In this document: positions 19,760-29,198 of the stretch, in pieces | Layout of the letters: every line of letters starts with the position of its first letter | Numbering within the stretch: position 1 is the first letter of the stretch | Source: Bacillus massilinigeriensis | Lineage (GTDB): Bacteria > Bacillota > Bacilli > Bacillales > Cytobacillaceae | Assembly: GCF_900111815.1 (NCBI RefSeq) | Contig: NZ_LT630004.1 | Coordinates: forward strand, 1,215,671 to 1,279,670 | Length of the DNA: 64,000 nucleotides | Direction of reading: 5' to 3' | Notes under the pieces: model-generated | Told to the model about the DNA's origin: nothing | Seen by the model: the letters and a program-made list of their open reading frames with translations, nothing else | Database searches by the model: none | Program-made: the position numbers and the translations under genes

Positions 19760-20656
19760 GTGAGCGAACTAGGAATGAGATTGAAAGAGGCCCGGGAAGC
19801 CAGAGGGATGAGTCTCGATGAACTGCAGGAGGTAACGAAAATCCAGAAACGCTACTTAATTGGCATCGAGGATGGCAATTACAGCATGATGCCCGGTAAA
19901 TTTTATGTCAGGGCATTTATCAAGCAATATGCAGAAGCAGTAGGGCTAGACCCGGAGGAAGTGTTCGAACAGTATAAAAATGAAATACCAGCTACATATA
20001 ATGAAGATATCCCTGAACAGTTGTCGAGGGTTCAATCTAGAAAGAGCTTTTCTCCGAACTCTTCTAAGATGATGGAGATGCTCCCGAAAGTGTTGATCGC
20101 TCTTGCAGCAATCGGCGTTGGTGTTCTTATTTGGTGGTTCATCGCCAGCATGAATGGTAACGACCAAGCAAAAGAGCCAGCGGACAGCAAGAATAAGAGC
20201 GTAAAGTATGAAGAGACGGAAGATATCGTCGATAAAGCCCCATCTAAAGGAGAAGACAGCGAGAAAGAATCCAGGAAGAATAATGAAAAAGAAAAGAAAA
20301 AAGACAAGGCAGCTTCCGGCCAAATGCTCGAAGCGGTTGAAACAAATGCCAATAACGCTGTCTATGAACTTAAAAACACGGAGAAATTCGAATTGAAACT
20401 TGCTACAACGAAAGCCTCGTGGGTAAGCATCTCAAATGCCGCAGGCAAAAACATTTATAAGGGAACGCTTGATATAGCTAACGGCAACGAAAGCCAAACC
20501 TTCGATTTGAGTGGAGAATCTGAAATCAAGATTATAGCCGGCTTTTCCCCTGCAACCGAACTATATATCAATGGTGAAAAAGTGGAAGAGGCTTTCCCTC
20601 AAGAAAATACAGGGAGACAGGATGTAACCATTAAATTTATAAAGGGAGGAGAATAG
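19760..20656 (+). CDS. ymfM: RodZ-like membrane-anchored helix-turn-helix protein (YmfM)
   Basis: A 298-residue RodZ-type protein. A cytoplasmic Xre-like HTH (LKEAREARGMSLDELQEVTK) comes first, then one membrane segment near residues 112-132 (VLIALAAIGVGVLIWWFIAS), an acidic/lysine-rich linker and a C-terminal extracellular DUF4115 beta domain. RodZ links MreB filaments to the wall elongation machinery. GTG at 19760 is chosen because GGAAGGTG lies just upstream; five more in-frame codons precede it. A terminator-like hairpin overlaps its stop. Confidence 0.85.
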   Translation: MSELGMRLKEAREARGMSLDELQEVTKIQKRYLIGIEDGNYSMMPGKFYVRAFIKQYAEAVGLDPEEVFEQYKNEIPATYNEDIPEQLSRVQSRKSFSPNSSKMMEMLPKVLIALAAIGVGVLIWWFIASMNGNDQAKEPADSKNKSVKYEETEDIVDKAPSKGEDSEKESRKNNEKEKKKDKAASGQMLEAVETNANNAVYELKNTEKFELKLATTKASWVSISNAAGKNIYKGTLDIANGNESQTFDLSGESEIKIIAGFSPATELYINGEKVEEAFPQENTGRQDVTIKFIKGGE

Positions 20657-20683
20657 TCATCGTTGATGATGGCTATTTTTCTC
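20653..20683 (+). terminator. Terminator-like hairpin between ymfM and pgsA
   Basis: ATAGTCATC pairs with GATGGCTAT (one wobble pair) around 6 nt, followed by TTTTCTC. The 5' arm contains the ymfM stop codon. Confidence 0.6.
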
Positions 20684-20753
20684 GCGCAATAGAAAAAGGC
20701 TTTTACGCAGTGGAGTACTGCTTCGATAGCCACAATTTTTGGAGGAACGTGCT

Positions 20754-21332
20754 ATGAACTTGCCTAATAAAATAACTATTTCCCGCATATTTATGATTCC
20801 TGTTTTCATGGTTGTAATGCTAGCGGATTTCAATTGGGGAGATATTTCGCTTCTTGGCGCAGTTATGCCTGTCACCCATTTTGTTGGAGCGATTATTTTC
20901 ATAATTGCTAGTACGACAGACTGGGTTGATGGTTACTATGCCAGAAAATATAATCTTGTTACCAATCTTGGTAAATTTCTTGATCCTCTTGCCGATAAGC
21001 TTCTTGTATCGGCAGCGCTTGTCATCCTTGTCGGAATAGACGCAGCTCCTTCTTGGATTGTCATCGTCATCATCAGTCGTGAATTTGCTGTAACTGGTTT
21101 GCGCCTTGTCCTAGCAGGCGGAGGCGAAGTGGTTGCCGCTAATCAGCTTGGCAAGATCAAGACTTGGACACAAATTATTGCCATTTCAGCATTGCTGCTT
21201 CATAATATCCTTTTTGAATTGTTTTCCATACCATTTGCTGACATTGCACTATGGGTTGCGCTATTTTTCACGATTTGGTCTGGATGGGATTATTTTAATA
21301 AAAACAAGCATGTTTTTACTGATTCAAAGTAA
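20754..21332 (+). CDS. pgsA: CDP-diacylglycerol-glycerol-3-phosphate phosphatidyltransferase
   Basis: A 192-residue integral membrane enzyme that makes phosphatidylglycerophosphate, precursor of phosphatidylglycerol and cardiolipin. The CDP-alcohol phosphatidyltransferase signature DxxDGxxARx8GxxxDxxxD is complete (DWVDGYYAR ... GKFLDPLAD, about residues 60-84). ATG at 20754 has GGAGG 8 bases upstream; five in-frame codons further upstream are ignored. The order pgsA-cinA-recA is the conserved Bacillus arrangement. Confidence 0.95.
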   Translation: MNLPNKITISRIFMIPVFMVVMLADFNWGDISLLGAVMPVTHFVGAIIFIIASTTDWVDGYYARKYNLVTNLGKFLDPLADKLLVSAALVILVGIDAAPSWIVIVIISREFAVTGLRLVLAGGGEVVAANQLGKIKTWTQIIAISALLLHNILFELFSIPFADIALWVALFFTIWSGWDYFNKNKHVFTDSK

Positions 21333-21359
21333 GATAGGTGCAAGATTGGCGGGGTAGGA

Positions 21360-22607
21360 ATGAATGCAGAAATCATAGCAGTAGGTTCCGAGCTTTTGCT
21401 CGGTCAGATCAGCAACACAAATGCACGGTTTATATCCGAGCAGCTTGCCGGGATAGGGGTGAATGTATACTACCATACTGTCGTGGGGGATAATCCGGGC
21501 AGGCTCAAAAAAGCCTTGGAAATCGCAGAATCACGATCTGATTCAATCATTCTTACAGGCGGCCTTGGACCGACAAAGGATGACTTGACAAAAGAAACAA
21601 TTAGTCGGCATCTAGGTGCCCGACTGGTAATGGACATTGATGCGATGGGTTCCATTGAAACTTTTTTTAAGCAGGCTAACCGGACTATGACAGAAAATAA
21701 CAGAAAACAGGCATTGGTACTTGAAGGGGCTAAGATTCTCAAAAATGAGCACGGTATGGCTCCAGGTATGCTTTATGATAGCGGAGAGCGAACCTATTTG
21801 CTATTGCCTGGACCTCCTTCGGAAATGCAGCCAATGTTTTCTAAGTATGGACTGCCTGCCCTTTCTGAAAAGATGGATGGGAGATCAAAAATCTTTTCTA
21901 AGGTGCTTCGGTTTTTCGGTATCGGGGAAGCTGCGCTCGAGGCTATGCTGGAACATTTAATTGACCAACAGTCTAATCCTACAATTGCGCCGCTTGCCGG
22001 TGAAGGGGAAGTATTAATTAGGATTACTGCGAGGGCGGAATCCAATGAAGAGGCACGAAGTTTGATTGATGCAGTAGAGTCAGAGGTAATGGAAATTGCT
22101 GGCGCATATTTTTACGGCTATAACGACACCTCGCTTATGAAAGAGCTTTACCACCTTCTTCATGCGAGAAATCTTACCATAGCAGCTGCTGAAAGCCTTA
22201 CTGGCGGTAAATTTCAGGAACAGTTAACAGCTCTTCCAGGAGCAAGCAGCATATACAAAGGGGGGGTTGTTTGCTACAGTAATGAAGCAAAAATGAAAGT
22301 TGTCGGCGTCCGTGAGGAAACGATCATAAATGATGGCGCGGTCAGTGAACAATGTGCAATTGAACTCGCTGCTAATGCTGCAAGAATTCTTGGTTCTGAT
22401 ATAGGAATTAGTTTTACTGGCGTGGCTGGACCTGATGAACTTGAAGGACATCTGCCGGGAACAGTCTATATAGGAATTTTCGCAGGGGGGCGCAAGTGGG
22501 CCCATAAATTAAATATCGGGGGCTCAAGGGAAACCATTAGGCTACGGAGCGTGAAGAACGGTTGTCATTTACTAATTAAGTTTTTGAAAGAATCGCAGGA
22601 TAGTTAA
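21360..22607 (+). CDS. cinA: CinA family competence/damage-inducible protein
   Basis: A 415-residue protein with an N-terminal MoCF-like domain (GSELLLGQISNTN; GGLGPTKDD) and a C-terminal CinA nicotinamide-nucleotide amidohydrolase-like domain (AAESLTGGKFQEQLT; SFTGVAGPD). It lies between pgsA and recA, as in B. subtilis, where it is co-expressed with recA. Here a good terminator separates the two, although read-through is possible. ATG follows GGGGTAGGA. Confidence 0.92.
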   Translation: MNAEIIAVGSELLLGQISNTNARFISEQLAGIGVNVYYHTVVGDNPGRLKKALEIAESRSDSIILTGGLGPTKDDLTKETISRHLGARLVMDIDAMGSIETFFKQANRTMTENNRKQALVLEGAKILKNEHGMAPGMLYDSGERTYLLLPGPPSEMQPMFSKYGLPALSEKMDGRSKIFSKVLRFFGIGEAALEAMLEHLIDQQSNPTIAPLAGEGEVLIRITARAESNEEARSLIDAVESEVMEIAGAYFYGYNDTSLMKELYHLLHARNLTIAAAESLTGGKFQEQLTALPGASSIYKGGVVCYSNEAKMKVVGVREETIINDGAVSEQCAIELAANAARILGSDIGISFTGVAGPDELEGHLPGTVYIGIFAGGRKWAHKLNIGGSRETIRLRSVKNGCHLLIKFLKESQDS

Positions 22608-22624
22608 TCTCCTGCGATTTTTTA
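22591..22624 (+). terminator. Terminator overlapping the end of cinA
   Basis: AATCGCAGGA pairs perfectly with TCCTGCGATT around 9 nt that include the stop codon, then TTTTAATT. Confidence 0.88.
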
Positions 22625-22734
22625 ATTGAAAGATAATGATTGCTTTTGCCATTTTTGAAGACTTTTTTATGCAGAGTGAACAGTTTCACCTAATAGAAAG
22701 ACTATTTTAATAGGAAACCCGCAAGAGAAAAAAA

Positions 22735-22748
22735 CGAATAAATGTTCG
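22735..22748 (+). promoter_or_regulatory. LexA-binding SOS box upstream of recA
   Basis: CGAATAAATGTTCG matches the Bacillus SOS consensus CGAACRNRYGTTCG at all but one position. It lies just upstream of the recA promoter, as expected for LexA repression of recA. Confidence 0.85.
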
Positions 22749-22757
22749 ATTTTTTGC

Positions 22758-22786
22758 TGTACAAATGACAGAAAAAACGGTATAGT
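22758..22786 (+). promoter_or_regulatory. Probable sigma-A promoter of recA
   Basis: TGTACA at 22758-22763 and TATAGT at 22781-22786 are separated by 17 bp. The SOS box ends 9 bp upstream of the -35. Confidence 0.6.
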
Positions 22787-22870
22787 AATGATAGGTTTTC
22801 AATATATGAAGCTGGCGGAACGGCGAAGAGATAAAGCCGCACCGTTTTGATATAAAAGGAGGATAATGCA

Positions 22871-23914
22871 TTGAGTGACCGTCAAGCTGCCTTAGATATG
22901 GCATTGAAGCAAATAGAGAAACAATTTGGCAAAGGCTCGATCATGAAACTGGGGGAGCAAACTGATACGAGGGTTTCCACTGTACCAAGCGGCTCGCTTG
23001 CCTTGGATGTTGTATTGGGAATTGGAGGGTATCCACGAGGTCGTGTAATCGAGATTTATGGACCTGAAAGTTCTGGTAAGACGACTGTTGCGCTGCATGC
23101 AATTGCAGAAGTTCAGGCTTCCGGCGGACAAGCTGCTTTTATTGATGCAGAACATGCACTTGACCCTGTTTATGCTCAGAAGCTAGGTGTGAATATCGAT
23201 GAACTGCTTCTTTCTCAGCCAGATACAGGAGAGCAAGCATTGGAAATTGCTGAAGCTCTTGTCCGGAGTGGTGCAATTGACATCATCGTCATTGACTCTG
23301 TTGCAGCACTTGTACCTAAAGCTGAAATTGAAGGGGAAATGGGAGACTCACACGTTGGTCTTCAAGCCCGCCTAATGTCACAGGCGCTAAGAAAGCTGTC
23401 TGGTGCTATTAATAAGTCCAAAACAATTGCCATTTTTATTAACCAAATTAGGGAAAAAGTTGGAGTTATGTTTGGGAACCCTGAAACAACTCCCGGTGGA
23501 AGGGCATTGAAATTCTACTCGAGCGTGAGACTTGAAGTTCGTCGTGCTGAAACCCTAAAACAAGGGAATGAAATGGTCGGAAATAAAACGAAAATCAAAG
23601 TCGTGAAAAATAAAGTTGCGCCACCGTTCCGAGTAGCTGAAGTCGATATCATGTACGGCGAAGGCATTTCTAAGGAAGGCGAGATCATTGATATGGGTTC
23701 CGAACTTGATATCGTTCAAAAGAGCGGTTCATGGTATTCCTATAACGATGAACGTCTTGGACAAGGACGGGAGAACGCGAAGCTGTTCTTGAAGGAAAAC
23801 CCATCTATCCGTCTCGAAATCCAGCAAAAGATTCGTGAGCATTATGGACTTGATGGAGAGAAGGTTGTTACGGAACAAGAAGAAGATCAAAAAGAGTTTG
23901 ATCTCCTCGACTAG
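22871..23914 (+). CDS. recA: Recombinase RecA
   Basis: A 347-residue RecA. Walker A GPESSGKT is at residues 64-71, Walker [13 protein letters not shown] is near 140, and L1/L2 regions such as [15 protein letters not shown] are intact. The acidic C-terminus is normal. The start is TTG at 22871, following AAAGGAGG with 8-bp spacing. RecA drives homologous recombination and stimulates LexA autocleavage; lexA is also in this window (50028-50654). Confidence 0.98.
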   Translation: MSDRQAALDMALKQIEKQFGKGSIMKLGEQTDTRVSTVPSGSLALDVVLGIGGYPRGRVIEIYGPESSGKTTVALHAIAEVQASGGQAAFIDAEHALDPVYAQKLGVNIDELLLSQPDTGEQALEIAEALVRSGAIDIIVIDSVAALVPKAEIEGEMGDSHVGLQARLMSQALRKLSGAINKSKTIAIFINQIREKVGVMFGNPETTPGGRALKFYSSVRLEVRRAETLKQGNEMVGNKTKIKVVKNKVAPPFRVAEVDIMYGEGISKEGEIIDMGSELDIVQKSGSWYSYNDERLGQGRENAKLFLKENPSIRLEIQQKIREHYGLDGEKVVTEQEEDQKEFDLLD

Positions 23915-23916
23915 TC

Positions 23917-23951
23917 AGAAGAGCAAAGCCCTTTGTCGGCTTTGCTCTTCT
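23917..23951 (+). terminator. Terminator after recA
   Basis: A perfect 14-bp stem, AGAAGAGCAAAGCC paired with GGCTTTGCTCTTCT, begins 2 bp after the stop. The T tract after it is weak (TGTGT). The 200 bp from here to rny show no gene. Confidence 0.75.
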
Positions 23952-24164
23952 TGTGTAAGAAAAGGGGGCTTTTCCGCTACATTGAAGGACAAACCCTTGA
24001 CAATGAAAGGTGTCACAATTACAATTAAATATGTATATTTTTACTTTTTACAGCAATTAGTGCCTTTGAAAGTTAGTGCTGTATGTTGATGCTTGAACAA
24101 TATACATGCCGACATGTAAAAATCACAAGTTTAAAAAAGTTCATAGCAAGAGGAGGTGAAAATG

Positions 24165-25721
24165 ATGGAAAAATTGATCATCTCCATTTTGCTTGGCCTA
24201 ATCGTCGGTGCAGTTGTTGGCTATTTTTATCGTAAATCCGTTGCGGAAGCAAAAATAGCAGGGGCGAAAAATGCCGCAGAACAAATTCTTGAGGATGCAA
24301 AACGCGACGCTGACGCATTGAAGAAGGAATCCCTGCTTGAGGCAAAGGATGAGATTCACAAGGTTCGAACTGAAGCGGAACGTGAAGTTCGCGAGCGAAG
24401 ACACGAACTGCAAAAACAGGAAAATCGTTTGCTGCAAAAGGAGGAGAATCTTGATCGGAAGGACGAATCATTGAATAAACGTGAAATCCTTCTGGAGAAA
24501 AAAGATGACTCTCTAAACCAAAGACAACAGCATATTGAACAGATGGAAAGCAAAGTGGACGAGATGGTAAAGTCACAGCAGGCAGAAATGGAGCGCATCT
24601 CGGGCCTGTCGCGTGAAGAGGCAAAATCCATCATTTTAGAACGTACTGAACAGGAACTCGCACATGACACCGCTGTCATGATAAAAGAAAGTGAGAACCG
24701 AGCAAAAGAAGAAGCGGACAAGAAAGCAAAAGAAGTCCTATCACTGGCTATACAGCGCTGTGCTGCAGACCATGTAGCAGAAACTACGGTATCAGTAGTC
24801 AACCTTCCAAATGATGAAATGAAGGGACGAATCATTGGACGCGAAGGCCGCAACATTCGGACACTTGAAACATTAACAGGAATTGATTTAATTATCGATG
24901 ATACTCCAGAAGCAGTAATTCTTTCTGGGTTTGATCCAATCAGGCGTGAAACGGCAAGGCTTGCGCTTGAAAAACTTGTTCAGGATGGACGTATCCACCC
25001 GGCAAGGATTGAAGAAATGGTAGAAAAATCAAGGCGAGAAGTGGATGAACATATCCGTGAAGTAGGGGAGCAAACCACATTTGAGGTAGGTGTCCACGGC
25101 CTCCATCCTGATTTGATCAAGATTCTCGGACGCTTGAAGTATCGCACAAGCTATGGCCAAAATGTGTTAAAGCATTCTATGGAAGTAGCTCAACTGTCAG
25201 GGCTGCTTGCGGCTGAACTTGGGGAAGATGAGACGCTTGCAAGGCGGGCGGGTCTTCTCCATGATATCGGTAAAGCAATCGACCATGAGGTTGAAGGCAG
25301 CCATGTTGAAATTGGCGTAGAATTGGCGACTAAGTATAAAGAGCATCCTGTTGTGATTAACAGCATCGCTTCCCACCATGGTGATACGGAACCGACTTCA
25401 ATCATTGCGGTATTGGTAGCGGCAGCAGATGCCCTTTCTGCGGCAAGACCAGGTGCAAGGAGCGAGGCGCTTGAAAACTATATTCGTCGCCTTGAAAGAC
25501 TTGAAGAAATATCTGAGTCTTATGAAGGTGTTGAAAAGTCGTTCGCTATACAGGCCGGAAGAGAAATACGGATTATGGTGAAACCTGATCAAATTGATGA
25601 TCTTCAGGCACATCGTTTAGCCCGCGATATTCGGAAGAAGATTGAGGATGAACTCGATTATCCGGGACATATAAAAGTAACAGTCATCAGAGAAACGAGA
25701 GCAGTAGAATATGCGAAGTAA
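24165..25721 (+). CDS. rny: Ribonuclease Y
   Basis: RNase Y is the membrane-anchored endoribonuclease that starts mRNA decay in Bacillus. This 518-residue protein has one N-terminal membrane segment, a long coiled coil (about 25-200), a KH domain ([15 protein letters not shown]) and an HD domain with [13 protein letters not shown] codons at 24162 and 24165 are both possible; AGGAGG at 24151-24156 is spaced 8 bp from the second, which I chose. ricA/ymcA, whose product modulates RNase Y, is at 32137. Confidence 0.96.
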   Translation: MEKLIISILLGLIVGAVVGYFYRKSVAEAKIAGAKNAAEQILEDAKRDADALKKESLLEAKDEIHKVRTEAEREVRERRHELQKQENRLLQKEENLDRKDESLNKREILLEKKDDSLNQRQQHIEQMESKVDEMVKSQQAEMERISGLSREEAKSIILERTEQELAHDTAVMIKESENRAKEEADKKAKEVLSLAIQRCAADHVAETTVSVVNLPNDEMKGRIIGREGRNIRTLETLTGIDLIIDDTPEAVILSGFDPIRRETARLALEKLVQDGRIHPARIEEMVEKSRREVDEHIREVGEQTTFEVGVHGLHPDLIKILGRLKYRTSYGQNVLKHSMEVAQLSGLLAAELGEDETLARRAGLLHDIGKAIDHEVEGSHVEIGVELATKYKEHPVVINSIASHHGDTEPTSIIAVLVAAADALSAARPGARSEALENYIRRLERLEEISESYEGVEKSFAIQAGREIRIMVKPDQIDDLQAHRLARDIRKKIEDELDYPGHIKVTVIRETRAVEYAK

Positions 25722-25747
25722 AGCGGTGCATCTTGCACCGCTTTTTT
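25721..25747 (+). terminator. Terminator after rny
   Basis: AAGCGGTGCA pairs perfectly with TGCACCGCTT around TCT, followed by a run of T. It begins at the last base of the stop codon. Confidence 0.93.
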
Positions 25748-25829
25748 ATCTTCTTAAAGGGGTAGCGCAAGATATGCTACAATGAGTTACATTGGTTATA
25801 AAATATAGAAGGACGGGAATGTGAATTGA

Positions 25830-26627
25830 ATGAAGATTTTATTTATCGGTGATGTAGTTGGTTCTCCGGGACGAAATATGGTAAAGGAATACCTGCCTAA
25901 ACTTAAGGAAAAATATAGACCAACAGTGACAATAGTTAACGGAGAAAATGCGGCAGGCGGCAAAGGGATTAATGAAAAAATTTATCGCCAGTTTCTTGAA
26001 TGGGGTGCACAGGCAGTGACCTTAGGCAATCATGCATGGGATAACAGGGATATATTCGAGTTTATTGATGATGCCAAATATCTCGTGAGGCCGGCAAATT
26101 TCCCGCAAGAAACACCTGGGAATGGCATTGTGTATTTGAAAGTCAATGAAGATTTGCTTGCAGTAATCAATCTTCAAGGCAGGGCGTTTTTGCCAGCAAT
26201 CGATTGCCCTTTCCGCAAGGCGGATGAATTAATTGAAGAAGCATCGAAAAAAACACAAAATATCTTTGTGGATTTTCATGCAGAAGCAACAAGTGAAAAA
26301 CTAGCAATGGGCTGGTATCTGGACGGCAGGGTCACTTTTGTAGCAGGAACGCATACCCATGTTCCAACAGCGGACGCACGCATTTTCCCAGGAGGGACAG
26401 CATATATCACAGACGTAGGGATGACAGGTCCTTATGATGGTATACTTGGTGTCAATAAAGAAGCGGTCTTGAAACGCTTTCTGACATCTTTACCTGTGCG
26501 GTTTGAAATAACAGAAGAAGGCGGAAGCCAGCTTTGCGGAGCAATCGTGGAATTTAATCAAAAGACCGGTAAAGCTCAAAAAATAGAAACCATTTTGATC
26601 AATGATGATCACCCTTTCTATGGATAA
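25830..26627 (+). CDS. ymdB: YmdB metallophosphoesterase
   Basis: A 265-residue calcineurin-like phosphodiesterase of the YmdB family. Metal-ligand motifs are visible in order: GDVVGSPGR, NGENAAGG, GNHAWDN and THTHVPTAD. From family knowledge YmdB hydrolyses cyclic nucleotides and affects the choice between motility and biofilm. It lies between rny and spoVS, as in B. subtilis. ATG follows a GGGAATGTGA region, so the ribosome site is only moderate. Confidence 0.92.
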   Translation: MKILFIGDVVGSPGRNMVKEYLPKLKEKYRPTVTIVNGENAAGGKGINEKIYRQFLEWGAQAVTLGNHAWDNRDIFEFIDDAKYLVRPANFPQETPGNGIVYLKVNEDLLAVINLQGRAFLPAIDCPFRKADELIEEASKKTQNIFVDFHAEATSEKLAMGWYLDGRVTFVAGTHTHVPTADARIFPGGTAYITDVGMTGPYDGILGVNKEAVLKRFLTSLPVRFEITEEGGSQLCGAIVEFNQKTGKAQKIETILINDDHPFYG

Positions 26628-26760
26628 TGGGTAGCGAAGGCAAAATTTGAAACGAGCCGGCATATAGAAGGCATCCTCCGAATATAGTAGAGTGGAACGA
26701 ACTAACCTGAAGGGTATCAGAATCGCCAATCCAGGGTGGACATATAAGGAGGAGCCAGGA

Positions 26761-27021
26761 ATGGAAATATTAAAGGTTTCAGCAAAATCTAACCCAAATT
26801 CTGTAGCTGGTGCGCTTGCAGGAGTATTGCGTGAAAGAGGGGCAGCAGAAATTCAGGCAATCGGGGCCGGTGCTCTTAACCAGGCTGTTAAGGCGGTTGC
26901 AATTGCGCGTGGGTTTGTGGCACCGAGCGGTGTAGATTTGATCTGTATCCCAGCATTTACGGATATCCTTATCGATGGAGAGGAACGGACTGCCATTAAG
27001 CTGATTATCGAACCAAGATAA
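26761..27021 (+). CDS. spoVS: Stage V sporulation protein S
   Basis: An 86-residue SpoVS, exactly the family length, opening MEILKVSAKSNPNSVAGALA. It is an Alba-like small protein acting in late sporulation. ATG at 26761 follows AAGGAGGAGCCAGGA; in-frame upstream codons back to 26692 are not part of it. The 130-bp leader after ymdB should hold its own promoter; I could not identify a clear sigma-H site. It is followed by a very strong terminator. Confidence 0.96.
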   Translation: MEILKVSAKSNPNSVAGALAGVLRERGAAEIQAIGAGALNQAVKAVAIARGFVAPSGVDLICIPAFTDILIDGEERTAIKLIIEPR

Positions 27022-27054
27022 TAGTGAACGCAGCCATTCTTTCTAGTGAAAGAG

Positions 27055-27097
27055 AAAGAAGGCCTACTTACCCTACTAGGGTAAGTAGGCCTTCTTT
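27055..27097 (+). terminator. Strong terminator after spoVS
   Basis: About 20 bp of perfect stem (5' arm 27055-27074, 3' arm 27078-27097) around a 3-nt loop, ending in CTTCTTTT. The 3' A-rich side suggests it could also work on the other strand. Confidence 0.92.
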
Positions 27098-27460
27098 TAA
27101 TGACAATGATAAATTAAGTTACAGATTTACTATTAAAGATACATAACGATTGTTTTGAATAGATATTTACAATTTTCGGCCGGAAATTTTTAGTATACAA
27201 AGGTTTGGACTGGCAGTTTCTTAAGAGAAAATGCAAGTCGGATATTAAATTCAGGAAAGTAAAAAAATATTCACCTTTTTGTTGATATTTCCTTGTAAAG
27301 GGTTGCATTTTTAATGGCATAGGTCTAGAATTGAAATCGTTTAGTACCATCCTATTTCCACGCCACTGCAACCCATCTTCGTTGATGGTAAATAGGGAAA
27401 GTGCTAAAGAAAGAGAAACGGTTTACATATACTTTTAACGTACCTAAAGGGGTGTAGTAA
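27098..27460 (+). other. Intergenic region upstream of korA, no gene recognised
   Basis: These 363 bp are A+T-rich and have stop codons in all frames at short intervals. I see no T-box, riboswitch core or tRNA. The segment probably carries the korAB promoter and leader; TTTACA at 27422 is a possible -35, but no matching -10 is convincing. Confidence 0.6.
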
Positions 27461-29197
27461 ATGATCAATCAACTTTCATGGAAAGTTGGAGGCCAGCAAG
27501 GAGAAGGAATAGAGAGTACTGGCGAGATATTTTCGATTGCCTTGAACAGGCTTGGCTATTATCTATATGGATATCGCCATTTTTCTTCCAGAATCAAAGG
27601 CGGCCATACAAATAATAAAATCCGCGTAAGCACTACTCAAGTCCGTTCCATTTCAGATGATTTGGATATTCTTGTGGCATTTGACCAAGAAACAATCGAT
27701 GTAAACTACCGCGAATTAAATGATCATGGAATCATTATGGCTGATTCCAAGTTTGATCCGAAAAGCCCAGAGGATTACAAAGCAGCAATGTATGCGGTTC
27801 CATTTACGGAAATTGCAACAGAGCTAGGTACTTCTTTGATGAAAAATATGGTGGCAATCGGTGCGACTAGTGCGGTACTTGACCTGGATATCAGCGTATT
27901 TGAAGAAGTAGTCAATGAAATCTTCGGACGAAAAGGTCAGCAAGTTGTCGAGAAAAACATGGAAGCCATCAAGTCCGGCTATGAATATATGAAAGAAAAG
28001 CTTGACGGAAACATTCAGACAATGCAGCTTGAAAAGGCGGATGGCAAAAAGCGCTTGTTCATGATCGGAAACGATGCAATCGCATTAGGTGCTCTAGCAG
28101 GCGGCTGCCGTTTTATGGCTGCTTATCCAATTACACCTGCATCCGAGATTATGGAATACCTCATTAAGAAGTTACCTGCTCTAGGCGGCTCTGTCATTCA
28201 GACAGAAGATGAAATTGCAGCTGTTACCATGGCAATTGGCGCTAATTACGGTGGTGTTAGGGCTCTAACTGCATCAGCAGGTCCTGGCCTTTCTTTGAAG
28301 ATGGAAGCAATCGGTCTTTCAGGGATTACAGAGACTCCGCTTGTCATTGTTGATACTCAGCGTGGAGGCCCTTCTACAGGACTTCCGACAAAGCAGGAAC
28401 AGTCTGACCTGATGGCGATGATCTATGGAACACATGGTGAAATTCCTAAAATTGTTATGGCTCCAAGCACAGTACAGGAAGCATTCTATGATACAGCTGA
28501 AGCTTTCAACCTTGCCGAAGAATATCAATGCCCTGTCATTGTACTATCAGATCTTCAACTTTCCCTCGGAAAACAGACGGTAGAACCACTAGAGTATGAT
28601 AAAGTAGAAATCCGCCGCGGCAAGCTTCAAACCGATGAATTGCCTGAAATTGAAGGAAAAGGCTACTTCAAACGATATGAAGTAACAGAGGATGGTGTCT
28701 CTCCACGAGTCATCCCAGGCATGAAAAATGGCATTCACCATGTTACAGGTGTAGAGCACGATGAAACAGGTAAGCCTTCTGAATCCGCCGCAAACAGGAT
28801 TGCTCAAATGGATAAGCGGTTTAGGAAGATTAGCAATATCAATTTCAAAACACCAGTGTATAAAAACGCTCCGCATGAAGAAGCAGACTTGTTGATTGTT
28901 GGTTTTAACTCGACAAGAGGTGCGATTGAAGAAGCTATGGAACGCCTGGAGAAAGACGGATTGAAGGTAAACCACGCGCATGTTCGCCTGATCCATCCTT
29001 TCCCGGTCGAAGAAATACTGCCGCTTGTTAAGTCTGCTATAAAAATCGTAGTGGTAGAAAACAATGCAACAGGCCAGTTGGCTAACATCATGAAAATGAA
29101 CGTCGGACACGCAGAGAAAATCACCAAACTGCTGAAATACGACGGAAACCCTTTCTTGCCGCATGAAATCCACTCGAAATGCAAGGAGTTGTTCTAA
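27461..29197 (+). CDS. korA: 2-oxoacid:ferredoxin oxidoreductase, alpha subunit (fused gamma-alpha)
   Basis: A 578-residue subunit of a CoA-dependent 2-oxoacid (probably 2-oxoglutarate) ferredoxin oxidoreductase. The first ~185 residues form the gamma domain (GGQQGEGIESTGEIF; FSSRIKGGHTNNKIR). The alpha pyrimidine-binding domain follows (AAYPITPASEIMEYL; QTEDEIAAVTMAIGA) and then a C-terminal transketolase-like domain. ATG comes after AAAGGGGTG. The next gene encodes the thiamine-diphosphate subunit. From memory, B. subtilis 168 lacks this pair at this locus, but many other bacilli have it. Confidence 0.9.
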   Translation: MINQLSWKVGGQQGEGIESTGEIFSIALNRLGYYLYGYRHFSSRIKGGHTNNKIRVSTTQVRSISDDLDILVAFDQETIDVNYRELNDHGIIMADSKFDPKSPEDYKAAMYAVPFTEIATELGTSLMKNMVAIGATSAVLDLDISVFEEVVNEIFGRKGQQVVEKNMEAIKSGYEYMKEKLDGNIQTMQLEKADGKKRLFMIGNDAIALGALAGGCRFMAAYPITPASEIMEYLIKKLPALGGSVIQTEDEIAAVTMAIGANYGGVRALTASAGPGLSLKMEAIGLSGITETPLVIVDTQRGGPSTGLPTKQEQSDLMAMIYGTHGEIPKIVMAPSTVQEAFYDTAEAFNLAEEYQCPVIVLSDLQLSLGKQTVEPLEYDKVEIRRGKLQTDELPEIEGKGYFKRYEVTEDGVSPRVIPGMKNGIHHVTGVEHDETGKPSESAANRIAQMDKRFRKISNINFKTPVYKNAPHEEADLLIVGFNSTRGAIEEAMERLEKDGLKVNHAHVRLIHPFPVEEILPLVKSAIKIVVVENNATGQLANIMKMNVGHAEKITKLLKYDGNPFLPHEIHSKCKELF

Positions 29198-29198
29198 A

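Noticed and set aside
27098-27460. Riboswitch or T-box leader before korA
   Set aside because: No specifier loop, no T-box core and no terminator/antiterminator pair could be recognised.
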